A stretch of 64,000 nucleotides of DNA, from contig CM067559.1 in assembly GCA_034509755.1 (NCBI GenBank), positions 38,398,032-38,462,031 of the forward strand. The letters run 5' to 3'. The notes under the pieces were generated by a model. The model was not told the origin of the DNA, searched no databases, and was given only the letters and a program-made list of their open reading frames with translations. Source of the DNA: Anisodus tanguticus (Eukaryota; Streptophyta; Magnoliopsida; Solanales; Solanaceae). Position numbers and translations under genes: made by a program. This document shows positions 10,974 to 21,690 of this stretch, one piece after another. Within the stretch, counting starts at the first letter, position 1; the number at the start of each line of letters is the position of its first letter.

Positions 10974-11424
10974 ATAATATATTGCATACAACGACGTTTG
11001 TATGTTTCTGACTAATAAATTATGATAAATTCTCCACTCATAATTGGTTCAAGGTCAGGATCCAAATGTTTTCATCTAATAGTTTTATTGTGCGGTATAT
11101 GATTAATGAATCTACCACGATGCACATAGATGGATTTCTCAAAGAAGGTGAAAATGTATGTTAGTTTTTCTAACATAAGGGTAGAGAGAATAAACAACTA
11201 AGAAATATATTGTGAATTATCATCGGTATGATCCTCGTTCAAACGATAATTCAAGTCAAATGCTAGAGTCATTTGCAGACCCAACTATTTCATATTTCAG
11301 TTGCAAGATGCTCCTAAATGTCCCTGAAGGACCGGGTTTACAACATGCGTGACCTTGAAAAAGAAGAGGAGCAAATAATCATAATAAGGGGGAAATGTGT
11401 TCTTGAAGAACCTACGACGTAACA
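10974..11424 (+). mobile_element. Internal fragment of the 26461-32171 copia element
   Basis: This stretch closely matches 29655-30137 inside the non-autonomous copia (shared: attgcatacaacgacgtttg, ctaccacgatgcacatagat, gctgacccaactatttcat-type block, ccctgaagga). It lacks LTRs and target duplication. Its left join is exactly where copy 1 stops matching copy 2, so it looks like filler DNA at a repair or duplication junction. Confidence 0.8.
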
Positions 11425-11770
11425 CAAACAAGTGCGGGGTCGTGATGGGACTTGTCGTTCGAACTCCGGCGGCATGAATCCGCCGGAGAAAATAGGGGAG
11501 GGTGATGGTAATGAGCGGCGGCTGCTTTCTTTCCCAAAGACCATGGTTGCTCCGACGAAATCCATCCGGAGTCCGGCGTGACAGTAACAAACACCACGAC
11601 GCTCACCATAGCTTTAGTCTTGGAATAAAAAGATCCGGTGAAATTAGGAGTATCCTCTTCTTTGAACCCGACACCCGACCCTAATGGGTGACCCGAATCA
11701 TACTCAAAAATACACCCAGTAGCATAATTAATAAGGATCAACCTTTTCTCTCAATTGGGTACGTGCAATA
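11425..11770. other. Unassigned sequence at the copy 1/copy 2 junction
   Basis: GC-richer sequence (tccggcgg, cgccggaga) with a 109-codon minus-strand open frame (11741-11412) of no recognised family. It may be another captured fragment. No promoter or splice support. Confidence 0.4.
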
Positions 11771-12558
11771 TTTGTGAATAAGCATGGAGATGGTGATCGG
11801 AGAAACTGGTAGTAGCAGATCCGGCGATATTTTAATGGAGAAGATCAGAAGAAAAATGTTAGCACATTATTAGGAGTAATTACATATTAAAACAAAAAGT
11901 TAAATTTATTTAGTTATATAATTTATGTCATCGCCGTTATCAAAATGGCTCATCCATGCAATGTTTCATTAACGCTGGTATTATAATACCATTTTTCATT
12001 AATATCGACGTTGATGAAAAATGGCATGGATGAGTCATTTTAATAACGACAATGACATAAATGAGTCATTTTGGTAACGTTAATGACATAAATGAGTCAA
12101 ACTATTAAGAAGTGACATAAATGAGTCATTTCCAATAGTTCGATGACAAATTTGAGATTTATCTAGTTTTTTAGTCTTTATTTAATAAAAGATCTTCCTT
12201 TTTGGTGGGAGAGGCACTATAATTTCGATTTAACTTATTCATCAACCAAACAATCTCTAGATGTCTTAAGGGTGTGCAAACGTTGGAAGACAAATAATAT
12301 GGATCGAATGCAGTAAACTAAAAAAAGGTAAGAAATTATAAGGTGTAAATACCAAAAAGAAGCATAGATTAAGGACGTAAAATGCAAAGAACTTTCATAA
12401 GATTTGTACCTAATCAAGCACCGTTTTAATCAAATTATTTTATACTTAATCCCTTTTTTGGTCCCTTAAGCAAGCGGGTTACACATTCAATTAAAAATGC
12501 ACGTACAGAAGAGTAACACTAGCTCCACTATACATATAATTTCGATGGACGGCCGATA

Positions 12559-12870
12559 TCATTGTCCGGTGGCACCTGGCGGTGGTGCATTAGGCAGCAA
12601 CGAGGCGACAACCACCACCACCGCCGGAGGTGGTGGACACGTCGTAGAAATAGGTGTGCCGGGACTTGTTTTACAAGATGGAGCAGATGGAGGTAAAGGG
12701 ACAAACTTTGGTAGCATATGATCAAAATCACTTATAGATTTTTTAATCTCAGTTTGGGACTTCAAATCCAATATCTTTCTATGAGTAGTTGCATGACTTG
12801 AAGAATAGCAAAGAGTTGTGAAGAACAAAAAAAGAAGAGTCTTAAAAAGTCTACTTTGTTTGTTCATCAT
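12559..12870 (-). CDS. Small secreted IDA-like peptide precursor, copy 2
   Basis: A second intact 103-residue precursor, start ATGATG at 12870. Signal peptide 1-27, core LPKFVPLPPSAPS at 53-65, then the same long Pro/Val-rich tail. It differs from copy 1 by Ser for Cys at residue 6 and by LLPNAP for LPPNAP near the C terminus. Upstream sequence, including the TATA box at 12939-12948, is also conserved, so both copies could be expressed alike. Near identity implies recent duplication or gene conversion. Role in cell separation or stress signalling is inferred from the motif only. Confidence 0.7.
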   Translation of the reverse strand: MMNKQSRLFKTLLFLFFTTLCYSSSHATTHRKILDLKSQTEIKKSISDFDHMLPKFVPLPPSAPSCKTSPGTPISTTCPPPPAVVVVVASLLPNAPPPGATGQ

Positions 12871-12938
12871 ATCATAGACTAATATTTAGAACTTAAATGT
12901 GTAGAAGAATAAATAGTTAATTGTGAAGGAGCAATGTT

Positions 12939-12948
12939 GTTTATATAG
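12939..12948 (-). promoter_or_regulatory. TATA box of IDA-like copy 2
   Basis: The minus strand reads ctatataaac about 70 bases before the ATG, identical to copy 1. Confidence 0.6.
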
Positions 12949-13802
12949 TTCAAGAAAGTTGTGTGAACATTATTTAATGACCTTCCTTTTCTGTTGGAAG
13001 ATATATATCATTAAACAATATTTCTATTTTGACTTGATTTCATGGTCAAAGGGACTAGGAAGTTGGGGAGTTACTCTATGACTATTTTTGTCTCTTTATT
13101 CGGGAGATGAAATAAATATTGTGTTGTAACAGTTGAATGATTAATTGAGCCTTCGATGAAAGTGATAGAATCTCAAATTTAGGACAAATTTGGTGTTATG
13201 GTTGTTTTCCGCTGATTACAAGAATATAAGGTTGCCTCTTTATTCAAAGGCGGCTCAATAAAATCGGCAACCTAAATATAAAATTTAATAAAGGGTTGGT
13301 GTGGCAAACTTTTTCTTTGTTTGCGATTGAAGAAAGCCTTAAAGCTTATTTCATTTTTTTATTATTATTTGAAGTTTATTCTTTTAACTTTTTTGTTAAA
13401 CTTTTTATAATATTTCTTTTTCATTTGACAATTTAACTAATTCATTTAATCTTTGTTGGAATATTGTTGATCCTTGATAAGATTTTATTGATCTTTATTT
13501 GAAAAAAATCTTTGAAACGTCATTTCACTAATATATCCTTACTTATCAAAGTAACAATCATGTGATATTTTGTTTTCACAAGGACATTAAATAAATCAAC
13601 TTATGATTATACTTTTAAACCTTGCGCGATCTCAGTAATTAGCTTGTAGCGTGTCTACAACGCCTTGAAAGAAAACATCATAGACATCTAGAAGTATACA
13701 AAATTGATTTCAAGTAATTGGATGGAAAGAAGCAATAATTAACTACAAATTTAATTATCTATTTCTTTCAACATTACTACCTCAACCAAATTTATAAAAA
13801 AC

Positions 13803-15056
13803 TGTTGGGAGATTTTTGCTCTATGGTACTTTATAATGCAGTACGGGAAGTATATAACTATTACAAGTATTCGAAAGGATAAACAAAGATTCAATAATTC
13901 AACTAGAAATCTGAAAATTACAATAGTTACACAAGAAAACTGGAAATTCCAGTTTTGTAGAAGATGGAAAAATGGAAATTGTTTTTGCTGAGTCGAGTGT
14001 AGCACTCTGTCCTTAAGACAATATTGCCCCGTATGTATCCTTTATATGTCCTGGACAATTTGTCTCCCAAGATAAAACAGCAATGGAACCCTTGAGCAAA
14101 GGAAACTCAAGAGCTACCGTGAAGAATATTGAGTAACGAAATGATGCTTGGAAGTTGTAGGAAGAAAACTATTTTCGGTTGTGTATTTTCGTGCATTGTT
14201 TTTGGTATTCTCCTTGGTGCTCAACAATGGTGTAAGGGGGTGTTTATATAGGTGAGGGAGGGGCTGATTATCGCCCTCCATAATGCCAAATAATGGCCAT
14301 TATGAAGGTAGTAAAACCACCAACATAAATGGAGAAAAGACCAACGGATTTGGCCATTATAGGAGGAGTAATTCGGCCAAAATAAATGGTGAATTGAGTG
14401 CTTAAAGCGCTTTGACTGTCCAGATTCGGAAACTTGAGGGACCAAAGCGTACATCTTAAAACTTCGGGGACCAAACCGTACATCCGAAAGAATTTTGGTC
14501 CGAACCGTACATCCGGAAAATTCGGGATCAAACCGTACTTACGGCAAAGTTCTCTGGCCCAAAAAGATAATATCAGAAGACCCACAGCCCACAGCCCACG
14601 GCCCGTGACCCGTGACCCGTGACCCATGAACCCGAGAACCCGGAACCCGAAACTCGGAGCCGGACCGGACGGGCGGGCGGCGACGGCGCGCGTGTGGTCT
14701 TTCCTCGAACCGAAGCACATCTAGGTCCTTCCTCCTTTAAACACATGGGATACCCCTTGGGGTCCCAAACCCCAAACCAATTTCGAGTCTTATATACACA
14801 ACAATTCATTCTTCCTCTACCGATGAGGGAGAATTACACACAATACCACACTTTCCATGCTTCAAACACCTTACTTCGTGAACCAATATCTCTTTCATTT
14901 CTCAATGAAATTTCACGACTCTTGGCCCTACGGTTATCTACGTACTTAGTAGATCATGCATGTGTGAAGAACCGAATTCTCCAATATGCGTAACACTAGT
15001 GTTTAAGCCGTTAAAGTTGGTCGGTCGCAACTCCCGCTAAAGGCAAATTTCCAACA
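13803..15056 (-). repeat. 3' LTR of the 13803-20408 element
   Basis: 1254 bp, starting tgttgggagattttt and ending gcaaatttccaaca on the plus strand. The minus-strand TATA (ctatataaac, 14241-14252) marks the U3/R side. It differs from the other LTR mainly where that one has CAG or CTG. Confidence 0.85.
14431..14548. repeat. U3 tandem repeats (ggaccaaa..gtacat units)
   Basis: About four imperfect ~35-bp units share gggaccaaa(c)cgtacatc. The partner array in the other LTR is at 19800-19913, where the units read ccaaactgtacatctg. Upstream position relative to the TATA suggests an enhancer-like array, as in other copia LTRs; that role is inference. Confidence 0.65.
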
Positions 15057-16440
15057 ATCCCCTCTTGAAAGAGATTTTGGCGCAATCACATGGTGTCTTT
15101 TCATTTCCAGCAATATTTCAGCGGACCGATGTTGCATAAGGAGAGGTAGCTTCAGCTTTGAACCTTCCATAGTTAAATACCATCGGACTTACTTACTGCG
15201 CGGTGAACGTGATGTCTTGAACCGTCAGCGTTTAGTGTAAGCCAAGTCAATGGTACCAACACAACAAATTCCCTTACTCTCTTCTTCGTAATGTTTTGTC
15301 CGTTTTGGCCATGGACAACGTCTTGGATTCTTAAGTGCGTTCATTTTGAGGCGGCCCGTCCTCGCACTTAAATAGGTGGTCTCCTACAAGGTATCCTGCT
15401 ATACCCCACTTCACAAGTGTTAGGAACCATTAAAAGTTTCCCAAAGACCTAACCTCAACTGTTGAGGATCATTACGGAGTTTTGAAAACTTAACCTTTAC
15501 CCATCTGCAGATAGCACTTAACGTCTATCACGGGAACGGCTTTGGATTTGGTGTTTCTTTTCGAAATCACTATCCGAAGTGCTCATGCTTCTACTTGAAG
15601 CGATCAACCGAACCTTTACAACTTAGTTTTCCCATTGAACCAAATTCGGGATCACCAGTTCGTAAGATTGGGTTTCCACTATATTGGTCCGTATATTTTG
15701 GGTTTTAAGCCCATTCCCCTAGACAGGCGAGAACACTTGATCTCGGGTAGTCCCTTAGTTTGTAAACAAGGAAGTGACACCCGTGATGATCAACTCGCCA
15801 TACGGTCTTATGTCTCCGACAGATCCCGACAGATATGTCCGACGCCGTCATCCGTGTCCTCCCTAAAGCCGACCGGCTAGCCACAATGTAGAACCGCTGA
15901 AGGCACGGGTTTCTCCCAATAAGGGACGTCCTCTAATGAGTCGTGAAGTTACTCAACTTCTTTCATGCTTTGTATAAAGCGATAAACTCCGATACCATCA
16001 TGAATCGGTCGATGCAAGTTTGCTTAGAGGATTTTCCAAGACCCACCATACACATTTACTTGTGACTTTGGTGTTCTTCAGATCTGATGTCCAGTTTGCA
16101 TCACTGTGTTCTCCTAGAACCGCTGGACATCCAGAATACTATAATCCGTAGATAAGAGAATAATTCAGATATCGTCATATCCGAGTTAACGCCTTCTATT
16201 TATCATGTATTAAGATCATCAGTGAACCTTAGTTCAACTAATCTGTTTGTTGGACGATACCAGGTCGGTTGTAGTGTGTACAATACATTGAACTACTCGT
16301 GACCTGAGCATATCGCTCCTTGTCTATGGGTGCACCATGATTCCAATCGGTTCTATGATTCATATCCATTGGTGGCTTCAACGAGACTGTCAACTATCGA
16401 CCAGTCCGTTAGATGTCTTAGAAATCCAATTCCTAAGATG

Positions 16441-16812
16441 TCATCTGTGATACCCATATCTTTCATATCGAGACTTTGTTTCAATATGATTTTCACTCTC
16501 AGACCGTTGGTTTTCAAATTGTTGGCTTTCTAACTTCAGAGTCAATGTTTCGTGATCGAGATTCATTGTTTTCGTTTTATCCGAGACTTTCGGGACCAAA
16601 ATGTTAACATTTCGGGGACCAAAATGAAAGTTCAGGAAGAAGCCCAACAGTTCAGCAAACCAATCCTGATTCTCTTCTTCCAACTCTCCGGTTGGAAAGG
16701 CTGTTTCGACATCCATGCCACGCAGGACTGCAATGGCCCTAGATGTTAAGCTACTCACAAGGGAGCACATTTTACAACCCAAAGGTTCTTTTCCCGGAGG
16801 AAGATCAACCAT
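16441..16812 (-). pseudogene. Copia reverse transcriptase remnant
   Basis: The minus frame begins VDLPPGKEPLGCKM, a copia RT N-terminal motif (V-D-L-P-x-G-K-x-P-[IL]-G-C-K), then jumps to MDVETAFPTGELEEE, the downstream MDVKTAFLxGxL block. The intervening catalytic-core entrance is deleted, and the rest of the frame is unrelated. It is inactive. Confidence 0.7.
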
Positions 16813-17329
16813 TACACAAGTATGGTTCTATATGATGGAATATATTTCTCTCTTTAGCTTCTTTCCAAAAAAACGCTTTTGGAGATGACAATTATTTGTT
16901 AATTGTCCATGGTTCATTATTAACCATACAACCTAGAAGGATTGGAACAAGTCTTTGTCCCCTTCTTTGCTCCGTCTCGGTTCAACATCTAGAATCCCTG
17001 AGTTCACGAGATCCGGAATATTAAGTTCCGGATAGCCAGCAACTTTCGAGTCCTGAAGATACGGAACGTCTAGTTCCGGACAGTCAGGCCCTCGCGGGTT
17101 CTTGTTAACCTTGAGCAATTACTCATTTTTCCTATTTCAAGGAAAGTTATTTTCAAGGAATTCAACATTCTTTTACGCCAAGAGGCGATCAACACTACTG
17201 TTATTTGCAGATCCAGTGGATATGCAATCTACAGCTTTAGGTACGAAACCACTTCACATCACAACATTTGTATGTGAGATCCTTTCCATGTCTCACACGG
17301 AGGGTTATCCTTATCCTTATGCGAAGTTC

Positions 17330-17830
17330 TGTTGAGAATCACATTAGCGGTAAGGATTGCCTTGCCCCACATAATTTGGACGTACGGGTTTGTGCTTGGC
17401 TAACACCGTTAGACTGAGGTGAGTAATGAGCAGTCGTTTAATAAACGATGCTTCACATTCTCCCCCTCTATCACTACGAATTTCTCAATCCGTGAGCTTA
17501 GTTGATTCAACTTCTGCTTTGTAGCGCTTATCCGCTTCAACAACTTCATCTTTGCTTTTCAACAAACAAAGGATTCCATACGTTGTACTATCATCAAATG
17601 ACGATCACAACGTACTTGTTTCCCCCCCTCTATTTTGTATAAACTTCAAATCACCCAAGTAGGTGTGACTAAGTTCTAGAGGAGCAGTGCGTCTTTCGCT
17701 ATTCCCTTGACGGAATTTGGAAAGGTGATTTTGCCTCTTCGCCTACCTCACATTCATTTTGAGGGTTTATGTCGACAGAAGGCAACAATCTCAACATCGT
17801 TAGCTATTGAATGACTTGCTATTTAACGTG
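17330..17830 (-). pseudogene. Copia integrase remnant
   Basis: Read on the minus strand with several stops: GEEAKSPFQIPS, then a GGNKYVVIVI block, then a HYSPQSNGVSQAQTRTSK-like block followed by LCGARQSLPLM. These correspond in order to the GAG-pre-integrase end, the first catalytic block and the HTPQQNGVAERMNRT-like region of copia integrases. Catalytic residues are lost. Confidence 0.6.
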
Positions 17831-18129
17831 TCTTAATCTATGATGGCATAGATGCACGGATTACAAATATATCATTCATATGGCTACAGACATACTGTAC
17901 CATTCTTGGTTATTACAGACATGTTGGACTAGTCTCAAACCAGCTTGACCAACAGCGTCCCTTAAACCAAGTTAGAAACATGTATCACATCTTTTTAGAG
18001 TGATCTCATTCCTTGAAGTCCTATTGAGGACAACCTCTCCAGCCCCTTTGATTTTAGAGGTGGCGTTGCTTCACATGAACAACCTCTTGCCCGTGGTTAG
18101 GGCGTAACCGGATCATATGTGATCCAGAT

Positions 18130-18890
18130 ACTCTGGCCCACTCCAGTTGCTTTGGCAGACTGAGTGTCCACTTTATTTTCTGCCTTTTCTTTAGGCCTTC
18201 AGATCATTTAAGACCTAGAAACTGTGGCCCACCTTACTAGGTGTCCATTATTTTTCCTATGAAATGAATTTTGGCCCCACTCCAGTCGCCCGGAGGCTTT
18301 ATATGACTGAGTGTCCAATATCATCATATCAAAGAAATTTTGGCCCACTCTAGTCGCCCGGAGGCTTTGTATGACTGAGTGTCCAATATCATCCTATCAA
18401 AGGAATTTTGGCCCACTCCAGTCGCCCGGAGGCTTTATGTGACTAAGTGTCCAATATCATCCTATGAATGATCTTCTGCCAAATAGTATGACAGGTTCAA
18501 CGTCTTTAGCTTTTAGACTCCTTCCGTTAAGATTGGTGCCCAGATAATTCTTGGCGCTTATTTAAGAGTGGTAACAGTTTTCGCACAGTCAGTGGATCTT
18601 ACTGCCTCGTATGTGCGAACATACTTTACACACTTTAATAATTACACTTAAAAGAACGGATCTTCTTAAGTCGTTTACAAAATCCAATCTTTAAACGGAA
18701 AAGAAGATGAGATTAAACTTCTGATTTGTTAAAGCATAAGGAATATAAATTATTTTCATATTCCTCCTTACTTTAATCCATTTTTAATCAGACATAATTT
18801 AATCTTTATTCTTGACAAGTATGAAAAACTACTTATCCCAATTTTGGATTCTGGCTCACTTCAGTCACTTCATCAAACTTAGTGTCCAGT
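18130..18890. repeat. ~75-bp tandem repeat inside the decayed copia
   Basis: Three good units (18273-18466) share ggcccactccagtcgcccgg, aggctttatatgactgagtg and tccaatatcatc. Weaker units extend to 18130 and 18890 (gcccactccagttgc; ggctcacttcagtcac). The minus strand can be read as a short repeating peptide (DTQSYKASGRLEWAK), so it may derive from a repetitive part of a coding region. Confidence 0.7.
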
Positions 18891-18919
18891 TCATTATTCG
18901 GATCTTTTGTCTGGGACAA

Positions 18920-19132
18920 CTATAGGCATTCTGCTGCAAGATAGAATAACATCTTCAGTCTTCTCCTCTTGTCCCAGTTGACATCCTCAGGCTCTCGAGA
19001 GCGCTTGTTTCCACCAGTCTTGGTAGCGGTGACACCATGAACACGTTCATCATCATCACTCTCTTCTACCAGAAAACCATTTCCATATCCAGATTTGGTC
19101 ACACAATTTTTGACCGACATCTTTCGAACACT
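18920..19132 (-). pseudogene. 5'-internal ORF remnant of the decayed copia
   Basis: Just inside the 5' LTR the minus strand has an ORF with Asp/Glu- and Lys/Arg-rich content (FLVEESDDDERVHG, NKRSREPEDVNWDKRRRLK). Its place corresponds to gag, but I recognise no gag domain. It is short and probably a fragment. Confidence 0.35.
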
Positions 19133-19163
19133 AATAGTAATACAATACAATATTGTCTTAAGT

Positions 19164-20408
19164 TGTTGGGAGATTTTTGCTCTATGGTATTTTATAATGC
19201 AGTACGGGAAGTATATAACTATTACAAGTATTCGAAAGGATAAACAAAGATTCAATAATTCAACTAGAAATCTGAAAATTACAATAGTTACACAAGAAAA
19301 CTGGAAATTCCAGTTTTGTAGAAGATGGAAAAATGGAAATTGTTTTTGATGAGTCGAGTGTAGCACTCTGTCCTTAAGACAATATTGCCCCGTATGTATC
19401 CTTTATACGTCCTGGACAATTTGTCTCCCAAGATAAAACAGCAAAGGAACTCTTGGGCAAAGGAAACTCAAGAGCTACCGTGAAGAATTTTGAGTAACGA
19501 AATGATGCTTGGAAGTTGTAGGAAGAAAACTGTTTTCGGTTGTGTATTTTCGTGCACTGTTTTTGGTGTTCTCCTTGGTGCTCAACAATGGTGTAAGGGG
19601 GTGTTTATATAGGTGAGGGAGGGGCTGATTACTGCCCTCCATAACAGCCAAATAATGGCCATTATGAAGGTAGTAAAGCCACCAACATAAATGGAGAAAA
19701 GACCAACGGATTTGGCCATTATAGGAGGAGTAATTCAGCCAAAATAAATGGCTGAATTGAGTGCTTGACAACTGCTTTGACTGTCCAGATTCTGAAAACT
19801 TGAGGGACCAAACTGTACATCTTGAAACTTCAGGGACCAAACTGTACATCTGAAAGAATTCTGGTCCGAAGCGTACATCGGAAACTTTTGGGATCAAACT
19901 GTACTTCTGGAAAAGTTCTCTGGCCCAAAAAGATAATATCAGAAGACCCACAGCCCACAGCCCACGACCCGTGACCCGTGAACCCGAGAACCCGGAACCC
20001 GGAACTCGGAACCGGACCGGACGGGCGGGCGGCGGCGGCGCGCGTGTGGTCTTTCCTCGAACCGAAGCAGATCTAGGTCCTCCCTCCTTTAAACACATGG
20101 GATACCCCTTGAGGTCCCAAACCCCAAACCAATTTCGAGTCTTATATACACAACAATTCATTCTTCCTCTACCGATGAGGGAGAATTACACACAATACCA
20201 CACTTTCCATGCTTCAAACACCTTACTTCGTGAACCAATATCTCTTTCATTTCTCAATGAAATTTCACGACTCTTGGCACTACGGTTATCTACGTACTTA
20301 GTAGATCATGCATGTGTGAAGAACCGAATTCTCCAATATGCGTAACACTAGTGTTTAAGCCGTTAAAGTTGGTCGGTCGCAACTTCCGCCAAAGGCAAAT
20401 TTCCAACA
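19164..20408 (-). repeat. 5' LTR of the 13803-20408 element
   Basis: 1245 bp, matching 13803-15056. The minus-strand TATA lies near 19603-19614. It retains many CAG/CTG triplets that are altered in the other LTR. Confidence 0.85.
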
Positions 20409-20578
20409 AAAACAACATACAATATTGAACTGTGTGATTAATGATAGGAGCAATCTTTGGTGCCTCTAATTTTTTGGAGCTTAAAGCATGAGCTTTAGTG
20501 GCTTGGAGGATTAAGCTACAAGTTCTTTCAAAATTCCGGAACTTTAAGTCATCTATCTTTTTTTTTACCTAAAATTAC
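20409..20578. repeat. IDA-like segment copy 2, continuation
   Basis: Resumes host-like sequence (aaacaacatacaatattgaa) homologous to 41265-41310 in copy 3. It is interrupted again at 20579 by the next retrotransposon. No gene is seen. Confidence 0.65.
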
Positions 20579-20853
20579 TGAAAGAAATAATCCCCTTGAT
20601 TATTTTCATTGATTGAATAGATATATATACAAGTTACATATTTTCATAATAGGAAAATCCTTTTCCTATTCTACTTCTAAATCCTTATTCTACCATAATT
20701 CTAACTATACAATTATGGTAAGTGTATAACACTAATTAAGGTATCCTTTTCATTACAATATACTATAATATACATTCCTAATATACCATATATACTTCTG
20801 CCCGTGATGGGCTGTTGCACACTGCCGAGATGGCTGTGATGGGCTGTTTAACA
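20579..20853 (-). repeat. 3' LTR of the 20579-25469 copia
   Basis: Plus-strand ends tgaaagaaat and ctgtttaaca. The purine tract gactgcgggggtg precedes it on the minus strand. Confidence 0.92.
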
Positions 20854-21690
20854 CACCCCCGCAGTCATAGCGGGCGGTCTTCGAACGCTGAGACTGTCCC
20901 TAAAATCTTCAAAAAGTACCGCGGGTAGACCCTTGGTAAAAATGTCTGCAATTTGATAACGAGACGGGACATGGCATACGCGAACTTGACCTTTAGCAAC
21001 CTTTTCACGGACAAAGTGAATGTCCATTTCGATATGCTTGGTGCGTTGGTGTTGAACCGGGTTACCTGAAAGGTAGATGGCACTAATGTTATCGCAATAT
21101 ACCAAGGTTGCCTTCTGAATGGGACAATGAAGCTCCAAAAGCAAATTACGTAGCCAACATGATTCAGAGACCACATTCGCCACCCCTCGATATTCTGCCT
21201 CTGCACTTGAGCGTGATAGAGTTGCCTGACGCTTTGCCGACCAGGAGACCAAGTTGTTGCCAAGGAACATACAGTAGCCAGAAGTTGATCTTCTGGTGTC
21301 GGGACAACCACCCCAATCAGCATCCGTGTAGGAGACAAGTGTGGATGTAGATGAGGGATACAAGTGCAAACCATAATCCAGTGTCCCCTGAATATACCGA
21401 ATGATGCGTTTGATTGCATTCATGTGCTCAACTCTGGGATCATGCATGAATAAACACACCTGCTGAACCGCATATATAATATCCGGTCTTGTAAAGGTAA
21501 GATACTGGTGGGCCCCTGCAAGACTGCGATAGCGGGTCGGGTCCTCGTATGGTGCACCTGCTGTGGCACTTAGCTTTGGGTTTGCATCAATTGGCGTGGA
21601 AGTGGACTTACAGGATGACATCCCAGCCCTCTCGATAATCTCAGCAGCATACTTTCGTTGAGACAGAAACAACCCACCTGAATGACGTTA
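20848..21690 (-). pseudogene. Copia RNase H domain (minus copy)
   Basis: The frame is open from SQRKYAAEIIERAG to the C-terminal PPAMTAGVC. Catalytic Asp (SYTDADWGGC) and Glu (SSAEAEYRG) are present, as is the conserved RTKHIEMDIHFVREKV. A TAA codon near 21690 separates it from the RT, so the polyprotein is truncated even though the domain looks sound. Confidence 0.85.

Larger units (their letters stand above)
11771..13802. repeat. IDA-like gene segment, copy 2 (left part)
   Basis: Colinear with copy 1 up to ~13240. From 13245 it continues colinearly with copy 3 sequence at 40463-41260 (caaaggcggctcaataaaat and acaaatttaattatctattt blocks). A retrotransposon splits it at 13803; the segment resumes at 20409. 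Confidence 0.85.
13803..20408 (-). mobile_element. Decayed Ty1/copia element with ~1.25-kb LTRs
   Basis: LTRs run from tgttggg to ccaaca, and a perfect 5-bp duplication, aaaac, flanks the element (13798-13802, 20409-20413). Orientation is minus: a purine tract (aagagggga) abuts the left LTR, the TATA box in the LTR reads on the minus strand, and pol remnants read minus. The internal 4.1 kb contains only decayed integrase and RT pieces plus a tandem repeat, so it is not autonomous. No clear primer site follows the 5' LTR. It is inserted in the copy-2 duplication. Confidence 0.85.

Noticed and set aside
10291..12870. CLE or EPF peptide family
   Set aside because: No C-terminal 12-residue CLE box and no six-Cys EPF pattern; the LPK.VP.PPS.PS core fits IDA/IDL better.
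16933..17118. Repetitive short frame with PELDVPYL-like repeats
   Set aside because: The repeated ccggaactaga motif is a local DNA repeat within a decayed copia interior; no protein family fits.
19475..20161. 228-codon minus-strand frame in the 13803-20408 element
   Set aside because: It lies wholly inside the LTR; the partner LTR breaks it, and its Pro/Arg-rich content comes from GC-rich repeats.
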